NCBI GenBank assembly: GCA_027858555.1
Contig: JAQICP010000229.1
Span: forward strand, 1 to 5,241
DNA: 5,241 nt
DNA from: Vallitaleaceae bacterium
GTDB taxonomy: Bacteria; Bacillota; Clostridia; Lachnospirales; Vallitaleaceae
Direction: 5' to 3'
Below the pieces are notes generated by a model, which was not told the DNA's origin, did no database searches, and saw nothing but the letters and a program-made list of their open reading frames with translations. A program made the position numbers and the translations under genes. Within the stretch, counting starts at the first letter, position 1. The number at the start of each line of letters is the position of its first letter. Shown here in pieces: positions 1 through 4,762 of this stretch.

Positions 1-1088
1 ACAGGAAATTCAAGGCTTTTAGACATAGCCATCCCTATTACTTTGAAATGATAGATCTCATTATCCTCATTGTCGTGGATCACAGTGAAACTAACCCGAC
101 CATCATCACCAACTAAGCCTGTAACAATACTGCCGTCATCTGAATTTTCAAGGGTTACTATCTCTCCACTAGGCGGTTCATTCACTTCGTTAGTCAGTTT
201 AACTGTTATAGTGATTTCATCACCCAAGTCTTTACAGTAGTTGGCAGAGGTACTAACTGCCATGTCTGGGTCCACAGTTTCAGGCTCGATAATTACGTCA
301 GCATCGGGTATGTTTTGATAGGCAGCTAAAGATGAATAAAAGTATTCAGCCATATTTGTTAAGTCTGAACTACTTGTATTATCGTTGGTATATGAAATAC
401 TTATAAGGAAATTACCTTGTGTCCATGTAAAAGAATGACCATGTATATTCCCATACATGTCTTCTAGGATTTGGTCGCCCTCTACGTTTCCAAATGTATA
501 TCCGTAATAACTGTGGGATAAAAGTGCCTCTTCACCATGAAAGGTGCTAGATGTCATATCTATTTTCCAAGAACTAAGAAATACATCTACTGCTTCTGCA
601 AATGCTTGCTCTTCTTCAGTCATATCAGGGTAGACGGAACTTTCAGTACTAGTCGATTGTTGTATGACGTCAATACTTGAATCATAAGCCGCTTTGGCAT
701 ATTCGTCTGATTCAAATCTATAGATACCAATTGTCGTTAGGTTATTATTATAGCCACAATCCATATGGTAGACATCGATAGGTAATTTATCGCCATCATT
801 AACAGAATACCCAAAGGCAATGGCGTAGTATAATTGAATCATTTCATCATCACGATTATATACATCGAAATATTCCTCTGAATAAGTAATACCTGCATTG
901 TCTGCAGCTTCTAGAATGGCACTAGCTATATCATCTTGTAAATCATCTGTAAGGGGGGAGTTGGTAAACAGTAAAGTAAGTAAGATTGTTATGCATAGGA
1001 TTAGTAGGATATAAGATATGTTAGTAACTTTTTGCATTGTATTAGTAGTCGATTTACTCATTTGATGAGGTTCTTCTTTGGTACTCAA
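1..1088 (-). CDS. Membrane-anchored extracytoplasmic protein with C-terminal Ig-like region (3' end cut by window edge)
   Basis: The frame stays open for 362 codons and leaves the window without a stop, so the C-terminus is missing. The chosen start is TTG at 1086-1088, because AAGGAGG at 1097-1103 lies 8 nt before it; the first ATG (1059-1061) is 35 nt from that site and has none of its own. Residues 1-23 are polar and basic, and residues 24-42 are a single hydrophobic helix (ISYILLILCITILLTLLF) without a lipobox or obvious signal-peptidase site, so it reads as a signal anchor. The remainder is acidic and rich in Ser, Thr, Asn and Tyr, as expected outside the cell. It includes a region around W222 with alternating hydrophobic residues. 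From about residue 272 to the edge, beta-strand-like segments (ITITVKLTN, GEIVTLENSDDGSIVTG, DDGRVSFTVIHD) resemble a bacterial Ig-like sandwich domain. I do not recognise the family and its function is unknown. It is the second gene of an operon with the zinc-ribbon protein. Confidence 0.85.
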   Translation of the reverse strand, partial: MSTKEEPHQMSKSTTNTMQKVTNISYILLILCITILLTLLFTNSPLTDDLQDDIASAILEAADNAGITYSEEYFDVYNRDDEMIQLYYAIAFGYSVNDGDKLPIDVYHMDCGYNNNLTTIGIYRFESDEYAKAAYDSSIDVIQQSTSTESSVYPDMTEEEQAFAEAVDVFLSSWKIDMTSSTFHGEEALLSHSYYGYTFGNVEGDQILEDMYGNIHGHSFTWTQGNFLISISYTNDNTSSSDLTNMAEYFYSSLAAYQNIPDADVIIEPETVDPDMAVSTSANYCKDLGDEITITVKLTNEVNEPPSGEIVTLENSDDGSIVTGLVGDDGRVSFTVIHDNEDNEIYHFKVIGMAMSKSLEFP

Positions 1089-1096
1089 ATTCCCGA

Positions 1097-1103
1097 CCTC
1101 CTT
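1097..1103 (-). promoter_or_regulatory. Strong ribosome binding site that fixes a TTG start
   Basis: Read on the minus strand, the 22-nt gap between the two minus-strand genes holds AAGGAGG, a near-perfect match to the 16S rRNA anti-Shine-Dalgarno. Eight nucleotides separate it from TTG at 1086-1088, which is optimal spacing. The nearest in-frame ATG lies nine codons further in. This decides for the TTG start of the anchored protein. Confidence 0.8.
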
Positions 1104-1110
1104 CTAATCA

Positions 1111-1494
1111 CTATTCATTAAGTGTTACATCTTCTTCAATTAGCTTCTCAATGGTAATCTTGGGATCTGTTTGCTTAATTTCTTCATTGGAATTCACTTC
1201 ATTTACGTTACCATCACTAAGTGACCATACCAATAGAAATACTAAAGTGACAACCGGTATACTGAGAGCTATAGCTCCTAATGCTTTCAGACATTTTCTG
1301 AGTCTATGACGGTGTTTCTTTTCTTTAGTTGGTATTTTATTGGTTAATATAGTATTTTTTTGCTTTAGCTTCTTAGGTTCAGTTATAATTATAACTGATG
1401 GTGTTATCTGGGCAAGCATACCAGTTGCCTTACCACAGTTACCGCAGAATGCTACTTTACCTATAATCTCTTTTCCGCAACCGTTACAATACAT
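1111..1494 (-). CDS. Zinc-ribbon single-pass membrane protein, 127 aa
   Basis: The first 25 residues form a compact zinc ribbon with two CxxC knuckles (C3, C6, C17, C20; CNGCG and CGNCG), as in the zinc-ribbon domains found at the N-terminus of many Bacillota membrane proteins. A Lys/Arg/His-rich linker follows (about 41-69, including KEKKHRHRLRK), then one transmembrane helix (about 71-92) and a short acidic tail (93-127). The basic flank predicts ribbon inside, tail outside. Start ATG at 1492-1494 is preceded by AGGAGG at 1501-1506 with 6-nt spacing. The architecture recalls the N-terminal part of TcaA/YvbJ-type proteins, which join a cytoplasmic ribbon and membrane helix to a large extracellular region. 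Here the extracellular part is short, and the next gene encodes a separate anchored extracytoplasmic protein. The two may work together (inference). The molecular role is unknown; such ribbons may mediate protein contacts. Confidence 0.88.
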   Translation of the reverse strand: MYCNGCGKEIIGKVAFCGNCGKATGMLAQITPSVIIITEPKKLKQKNTILTNKIPTKEKKHRHRLRKCLKALGAIALSIPVVTLVFLLVWSLSDGNVNEVNSNEEIKQTDPKITIEKLIEEDVTLNE

Positions 1495-1572
1495 TAATAA
1501 CCTCCTATCTCATTTTAGTGATTTCAATTAATATTGTTGTTGGTAATCCGATTTATAAGTTTCTTACATTTA

Positions 1573-1581
1573 ATTATAACA
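1573..1581 (-). promoter_or_regulatory. Extended -10 promoter of the minus-strand operon
   Basis: On the minus strand this reads TGTTATAAT: a consensus -10 hexamer (TATAAT) with the TGn extension. No good -35 is present; GATTTC at 1596-1601 with a 17-bp spacer is the best spaced candidate and is weak, which is tolerated by extended -10 promoters. Transcription would begin near 1566 and give a leader of roughly 70 nt before the zinc-ribbon gene. Position and sequence fit a sigma-A promoter; no experimental support is visible. Confidence 0.55.
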
Positions 1582-1643
1582 TGAATTTATGAGGTGAAAT
1601 CTAAGTAGTTGGAAATATTTACCTTTTCTAAACCTTTACAAAT

Positions 1644-1649
1644 TATACT
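1644..1649 (+). promoter_or_regulatory. Possible -10 element of the ABC/kinase operon
   Basis: TATACT lies 26 bp before the ATG at 1676. No recognisable -35 sits 16-18 bp upstream: the place is occupied by ACCTTT (1621-1626), which is repeated at 1632-1637. A good -10 without a -35 suggests activator dependence, but this is inference. The resulting leader would be only about 20 nt, just enough for the ribosome binding site. Confidence 0.3.
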
Positions 1650-1675
1650 GAATATAGAGAGGTAAGGTGACTTAT

Positions 1676-2677
1676 ATGAAATCATATGTACTAAGAACAG
1701 AAGGGCTGACAAAAAAATATAAAAAAGTTGATGCTTTAAGCAATGTTTCCATAGCCCTAGAGCCAGGTAAAATCTATGGCCTCATAGGACAAAACGGTGC
1801 TGGAAAAACCACACTTATGAGGCTCATTGCAGGTATCAGTTATGCTACTAGTGGAACGATCGAGCTATTTGGCCATGTAGGAGCAGATGGAGCAGATGCA
1901 GCAGATGCAGCAATTGAATCGGGAGCTATTACAGGAACTAAAATAGACGACCTTTCTGGCGAGAAAGCATTAATGGCTGAACGAAAAAGAATTGGTTGCA
2001 TGATAGAATACCCAAGTATTCATGGTAACATGACAGCTAAAGATAATCTGAAGTTTCATAGAATTATGAAGGGTATTCCCAATGCGGAAATAGAGATGGA
2101 ATTACTTGAGCGGGTGGGCCTTGCTGATACAGGTAGGAAGAAGGCAAAAGATTTTTCACTTGGTATGAAACAAAGACTGGGCATTGCTGTAAGCCTCCTT
2201 GGTAGTCCGGAGATATTAATACTTGATGAACCAATTAATGGCCTTGATCCAATAGGTGTAGTAGAGGTTCGAAAGTTGTTGCTTCGTCTATGTGAGGAAA
2301 GGCAGATTACCATTCTTATATCTAGTCATAATTTACCTGAACTATATCAGACAGCAACAGACTATATCATTATCCATAAAGGTGAAATCAAGAAGACATT
2401 AACACTTAAGGAACTTGAAGATAATTGTAAGCGTCATCTTTTAATTAGTACGGATGAACCAGAAAAACTTGTTGGTGTTCTTGAAATGGCACTAGGCACT
2501 AGTAACTTCATTGTATTACCTAATAAATCTGTTAAGCTTTTTGATTTTTTAGATGAAAAAGAACGTATCTCAAGAGTGCTTTTTGAAAATGGTATTATGG
2601 TAACGAATCTTTTATATGAAGGCGAAAGTCTTGAGGATTACTTTGTATCTATAGTTGGAGGTGAGGGGCATGTATAA
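1676..2677 (+). CDS. ABC transporter ATP-binding protein, BcrA-type (bacitracin/lantibiotic immunity family)
   Basis: Cytoplasmic ATPase subunit that should drive the permease encoded next. Numbered from the ATG (333 aa), it has Walker A GQNGAGKT (38-45), signature FSLGMKQ (160-166), Walker B LILDEP (181-186), D-loop GLDP (189-192) and switch histidine H218. The usual Q-loop glutamine is Glu (IEYP, E111), which as far as I recall is common in this subfamily. The C-terminal ESLEDYF motif is also typical of BcrA-like proteins. Family members are usually around 300 aa; the extra length is an insert at about 67-93, between the SGTIELFG strand and SGEKALMAERKRIG, containing an Ala/Asp/Gly repeat. 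ATG at 1676 is preferred because AAGGTGA (1664-1670) ends 5 nt before it. GTG at 1667 would overlap that site, although it extends the frame by three codons. The gene overlaps the permease by 8 bp, so the two are translationally coupled. Substrate is unknown; an antimicrobial peptide is the usual guess for the family. Confidence 0.93.
   Translation: MKSYVLRTEGLTKKYKKVDALSNVSIALEPGKIYGLIGQNGAGKTTLMRLIAGISYATSGTIELFGHVGADGADAADAAIESGAITGTKIDDLSGEKALMAERKRIGCMIEYPSIHGNMTAKDNLKFHRIMKGIPNAEIEMELLERVGLADTGRKKAKDFSLGMKQRLGIAVSLLGSPEILILDEPINGLDPIGVVEVRKLLLRLCEERQITILISSHNLPELYQTATDYIIIHKGEIKKTLTLKELEDNCKRHLLISTDEPEKLVGVLEMALGTSNFIVLPNKSVKLFDFLDEKERISRVLFENGIMVTNLLYEGESLEDYFVSIVGGEGHV
1880..1915 (+). 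repeat. In-frame 9-bp tandem repeat (about four copies) inside the ABC ATPase gene
   Basis: Four consecutive 9-bp units are visible: GGAGCAGAT (1880-1888), GGAGCAGAT (1889-1897), GCAGCAGAT (1898-1906) and GCAGCAATT (1907-1915, degenerate). They are in frame and encode G-A-D, G-A-D, A-A-D, A-A-I (residues 69-80). Each unit is a multiple of three, so slippage would change the protein length without a frameshift. The array lies in an insert that closely related ATPases appear to lack. Confidence 0.85.
2657..2664 (+). promoter_or_regulatory. Ribosome binding site of the permease, inside the ATPase gene
   Basis: GGAGGTGA lies within the last codons of the ATPase gene, 5 nt before the ATG at 2670. 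It selects that ATG over the upstream in-frame TTG at 2655, which precedes the site. Together with the 8-bp gene overlap it indicates coupled translation of the two transporter subunits. Confidence 0.8.
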
Positions 2678-3464
2678 TCTAATAAGAGCAGATCTTTTTA
2701 AACTCAGAAAATCCTTGGCACTTAGAATCATTCTTGGAATCACGACTTTCAGCGCTATCATAATGTTAGTTATGGCGTATCTCATACCACAGGGCAAGAT
2801 TGATCCAAGCATGTTTGGGATTGGATTCATGTTTTCTGATATCAATATGGTCAGCATATTAGGCGCGGTTTTAGCGGGCGTATTCATAAGTGGTGATTTT
2901 GATAATAAAATGATTCACGATGCCATAGCCAGTGGGCACAGTAGATTAACGGTCATCATTAGCAAAACCATTGTATTTTTTACAGCTATTCTTATAATAC
3001 TCTTGCCCTATATAATTGTAACAGTTATTGCCTTGATATCTGGGAATGATTATGACATGGGTACTATAGGCGTTGCACTTTTACATATGATGACTGAGGA
3101 TACTAGTGTATTATTTTCAGCATCAGAGATAGGAAAATTAGTTATTATAATTATAACGCTTCTAGTTGTATATATGGCCCAACTTAGTATATGTGTGCCT
3201 GTATCATTCGTATTTAAGAACCCTATATTAGTCGTAGCTGGTTATTATGTGTTTACCATATTAGTTGCTCAGATTGCGGGCTTAAGCTCAGATACTATTA
3301 TTTATAAGGTAGCAGCATTTACGCCATATGGTGGTCATTACGCATTTTTAACATTAGATACAGAAATTGGTAGGCTGATAAAAGCGGTATGCGCTAGTTT
3401 AGGATTTATCATACTAATGATTTTTATTACTTATAGGGCATTTAGAAGAGCTGAAGTCAAGTAG
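2670..3464 (+). CDS. ABC-2 type transporter permease (BcrB-like), six transmembrane helices, 264 aa
   Basis: Integral membrane partner of the preceding ATPase. It opens with a short amphipathic cytoplasmic segment (MYNLIRADLFKLRKS), typical of ABC-2 exporters of the BcrB/lantibiotic-immunity type. About six hydrophobic stretches follow at roughly residues 18-39, 59-75, 98-124, 155-180, 184-204 and 236-254. Between helices 2 and 3 lies SGDFDNKMIHDAIASGHSRLTVIISK, in which a strand of the form G-[DE]-F-x-N-x-x-x-A-x-x-x-G-x-S-R contacts the ATPase in this family. The protein ends with a basic tail (RAFRRAEVK). No large extracellular domain is present, which separates it from BceB-type permeases. 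Its length is normal for a two-gene BcrAB-like exporter. The gene overlaps the ATPase by 8 bp and is followed after 19 bp by the kinase. The transported substrate cannot be read from the sequence. Confidence 0.9.
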   Translation: MYNLIRADLFKLRKSLALRIILGITTFSAIIMLVMAYLIPQGKIDPSMFGIGFMFSDINMVSILGAVLAGVFISGDFDNKMIHDAIASGHSRLTVIISKTIVFFTAILIILLPYIIVTVIALISGNDYDMGTIGVALLHMMTEDTSVLFSASEIGKLVIIIITLLVVYMAQLSICVPVSFVFKNPILVVAGYYVFTILVAQIAGLSSDTIIYKVAAFTPYGGHYAFLTLDTEIGRLIKAVCASLGFIILMIFITYRAFRRAEVK

Positions 3465-3483
3465 TGAAAGGTTGGTAAACAAG

Positions 3484-4386
3484 ATGATTATTGCCATCAT
3501 CGTATTGGTAGTTATTATTGCCATACTAGTTACCTATATCATATTTGTTGATAGACAGTTGATTAGCATAAATAAACAATTACATAAAAGGCTGATGGAG
3601 CATACCCGTCAGCCTATTGGTATTGAACTGATTAGCAAAAAACTCAATGAACTGGCAGGCAACATCAACGAGTCCTTAAAAGAAGAAGAGAATCTCCGAA
3701 TTAACAGCATGCGCGCAGAAAAGCAATTCAGAGAGATGATTGCGAATATATCACATGATTTGAGAACGCCCCTAACTGCTATTAAAGGCTATCAGCAATT
3801 AATGGAAAATGGTGAATTGCCAGAGGAAGAGCGAAAATATCTTACCATTGCACAGAAACACGCATCCGAACTTAGTAGCCTCATTGAAAGCTTTTTTGAG
3901 TATGCCTACCTGCTAAGTATAGCACCTGAGCCTGATATAAAAGCGATAAATGTGAGCAGTATTTTAACTGAATGTCTAGTTGCTTCCATACCTGAATTTG
4001 AAGAGGCATATATGCGTGTATCTTACAAAGAATCTAAGCCCGTATATGCTTTGGCTGACACTGAGATGATTACAAGATGCATACATAACTTACTCAGAAA
4101 TTGCGTTCAACATGGTAGTGGAGAAGTCATGGTGACATTAGAAGTAATGTCATATGTGACAATTTCTATAAAGAATCATGTAAAAAGTGATAAGACGATT
4201 CATATTGAACAGATATTTGATCGATTCTATACCAGTGATATGGCAAGGCGTGATAGCACAGGACTTGGTTTATCGATTGTGAAATTATTAGTTGAGCAGA
4301 TGGGTGGCACAGTTAGCGCCGTGCTAGAAGAAGATATGCTTGATATTCGGATGAAACTACTTCGACCTAAATCACATGATACTTAA
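3484..4386 (+). CDS. Sensor histidine kinase with a single N-terminal membrane helix, 300 aa
   Basis: A membrane-bound kinase expected to autophosphorylate on a histidine and pass the phosphate to a response regulator. Residues 1-22 are one hydrophobic helix. Residues 23-85 form a charged, probably coiled-coil linker with no clear HAMP, PAS or extracellular domain. The H-box is SHDLRTPLTAIKGY, with phospho-acceptor H91. The ATPase domain shows the N-box HNLLRNCVQHG (201-211; N202, N206), F-box IFDRFYTSD (244-252) and G2 box STGLGLSIVKLL (258-269). The canonical G1 DxGxG motif is absent: the equivalent stretch reads ISIKNHVKSDKTIHIEQ (227-243). ATG at 3484 is chosen because AAAGG (3467-3471) lies 12 nt before it, long but usable; the in-frame TTG at 3472 would abut that site with no spacing. 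It is the third gene of the transporter operon, and no response regulator lies in the window. A role in sensing transporter activity or envelope antibiotics is inference. Confidence 0.92.
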   Translation: MIIAIIVLVVIIAILVTYIIFVDRQLISINKQLHKRLMEHTRQPIGIELISKKLNELAGNINESLKEEENLRINSMRAEKQFREMIANISHDLRTPLTAIKGYQQLMENGELPEEERKYLTIAQKHASELSSLIESFFEYAYLLSIAPEPDIKAINVSSILTECLVASIPEFEEAYMRVSYKESKPVYALADTEMITRCIHNLLRNCVQHGSGEVMVTLEVMSYVTISIKNHVKSDKTIHIEQIFDRFYTSDMARRDSTGLGLSIVKLLVEQMGGTVSAVLEEDMLDIRMKLLRPKSHDT

Positions 4387-4402
4387 GCAGATATTCCTAG
4401 TA

Positions 4403-4451
4403 ATTCGACTCCTGGGTAGATTAACTTAAATCATTCGTCACCTAGGCAGAT
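4403..4451 (+). repeat. Imperfect 19-bp direct repeat with a 30-bp period
   Basis: The segments 4403-4421 (ATTCGACTCCTGGGTAGAT) and 4433-4451 (ATTCGTCACCTAGGCAGAT) match at 15 of 19 positions and start exactly 30 bp apart, with 11 bp between them. They begin 17 bp after the kinase stop codon. No third copy is evident. The origin is unknown; a local duplication or a paired protein-binding site are both possible. Confidence 0.5.
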
Positions 4452-4463
4452 CGTATTTTTCTT
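4411..4463 (+). terminator. Weak candidate terminator after the kinase gene
   Basis: In RNA, CCUGGGU (4411-4417) can pair with ACCUAGG (4440-4446): seven pairs, one of them G-U, enclosing a 22-nt loop. A T-rich run, TATTTTTCTT (4454-4463), begins 7 nt after the stem. The position is right for ending the three-gene operon, but the loop is large and the gap to the T-run is too long for a canonical intrinsic terminator. The same T-run can instead be locked in the 4450-4498 stem. Confidence 0.2.
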
Positions 4464-4498
4464 GATAACATGAAAGAGATAAAGTAGTAAAATACGAT
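4450..4498. repeat. Perfect 10-bp inverted repeat with 29-nt spacer
   Basis: ATCGTATTTT (4450-4459) and AAAATACGAT (4489-4498) are exact reverse complements. The spacer contains a purine-rich segment (ATGAAAGAGATAAAGTAG, 4470-4487). The arms are AT-rich and no T-run follows the second arm, so this does not look like a terminator. It could be an RNA stem, a regulator-binding pair, or a mobile-element remnant. Confidence 0.55.
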
Positions 4499-4584
4499 AA
4501 TAAAGGTGGCATGTAATCCGACCACTTAGTGTTATAGAAGTTCACGTAACATAAGTAGCTTGGAAATACGAGATAGGACTATGT

Positions 4585-4652
4585 ACTGGATAATTAGATA
4601 GATTAAGTTTCCACGGCGAAAACCGTTTATTAATCATATCTATTTAGTCAGT
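4585..4652. other. 68-nt long imperfect hairpin, possible structured RNA
   Basis: Nested complementary arms occur in order: ACTGG with TCAGT (4585-4589/4648-4652, one G-U), TAA with TTA (4591-4593/4644-4646), TAGATA with TATCTA (4595-4600/4637-4642), GATTAA with TTAATC (4601-4606/4630-4635) and ACGG with CCGT (4613-4616/4623-4626) closing a CGAAAA loop. Two single-base mismatches, one bulged A (4636) and a 6/3 internal loop interrupt the helix, giving about 24 pairs. It lies 110 bp before the methyltransferase start. T-rich DNA follows, but not directly, so it is at best an unusual terminator. No known class is recognised. Confidence 0.6.
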
Positions 4653-4680
4653 TGGTCTTGCTTGTGTTTTTGATCTTTTT

Positions 4681-4694
4681 TTCTTTGGAAAGAA
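4681..4694. promoter_or_regulatory. Operator-like near-palindrome upstream of the methyltransferase
   Basis: TTCTTT (4681-4686) and AAAGAA (4689-4694) are exact inverted arms around a 2-bp centre (GG). The element lies 22 bp before the possible -10 at 4716, where a repressor or activator could act on the promoter. The arms are low-complexity A/T sequence, so a chance origin is quite possible. Confidence 0.25.
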
Positions 4695-4715
4695 TACAGC
4701 TGGCCAGAGTAACAT

Positions 4716-4721
4716 TATACT
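4716..4721 (+). promoter_or_regulatory. Possible -10 element of the methyltransferase gene
   Basis: TATACT lies 41 bp before the ATG at 4763, inside ATTATACTG (4714-4722), the same 9-mer seen at the proposed promoter of the ABC operon (1642-1650). The best-spaced -35 (AATACA, 4693-4698, 17-bp spacer) matches only the last three consensus bases. Confidence 0.3.
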
Positions 4722-4762
4722 GTTAAACAATCACATACATATTAAGAAAAGAGAGGTAAATT

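Larger units (their letters stand above)
4387..4762. other. 376-bp gene-free, repeat-rich intergenic region
   Basis: No open frame with a ribosome binding site is visible; the longest start-to-stop runs are only a few codons. The stretch holds a 30-bp-period direct repeat (4403-4451), a weak terminator-like stem (4411-4446), a 10-bp perfect inverted repeat (4450-4498), a 68-nt imperfect hairpin (4585-4652), T-rich runs (4667-4671 and 4676-4682), a 14-bp near-palindrome (4681-4694) and a possible -10 (4716-4721). It ends in the methyltransferase ribosome binding site AGAGAGG (4750-4756). I cannot match it to a known riboswitch or T-box class. Confidence 0.7.

Noticed and set aside
1340..1531. 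Open frame on the plus strand (63 codons)
   Set aside because: It lies opposite the zinc-ribbon gene, has no ribosome binding site, and reads as the reverse of a protein with clear CxxC motifs and a good start.
1667..1675. GTG start three codons upstream for the ABC ATPase
   Set aside because: The AAGGTGA site overlaps the GTG itself, and the earlier AGAGAGG is only 4 nt away. The ATG at 1676 has proper spacing.
2056..2313. Minus-strand open frame (85 codons) inside the ABC ATPase gene
   Set aside because: It runs antisense to the conserved signature and Walker B coding sequence, has a low-complexity composition and no start site.
2655..2669. TTG start five codons upstream for the permease
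   Set aside because: The strong GGAGGTGA site lies downstream of that TTG and 5 nt before ATG 2670. Starting at MYNLIRADLFKL also matches the usual family N-terminus.
2612..2887. Minus-strand open frame (91 codons) over the ATPase/permease junction
   Set aside because: It is antisense to two well-supported coupled genes, with no ribosome binding site or recognisable product.
3472..3483. TTG start four codons upstream for the kinase
   Set aside because: AAAGG directly abuts this TTG, leaving no spacing. ATG at 3484 has a usable though long spacing.
4470..4487. Tiny open frame ATG-AAA-GAG-ATA-AAG-TAG
   Set aside because: Five codons without a ribosome binding site; it is more likely a chance run in the loop of an inverted repeat.
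4465..4527. T-box riboswitch before the methyltransferase (AAGGTGGC at 4504, AAAGTAGT-like segment at 4481)
   Set aside because: The diagnostic ACCGCG after the TGG, the AGAGA stem I motif and normal leader length are absent, and the downstream gene is not amino-acid related. A T-box covariance search with no hit would confirm the rejection.
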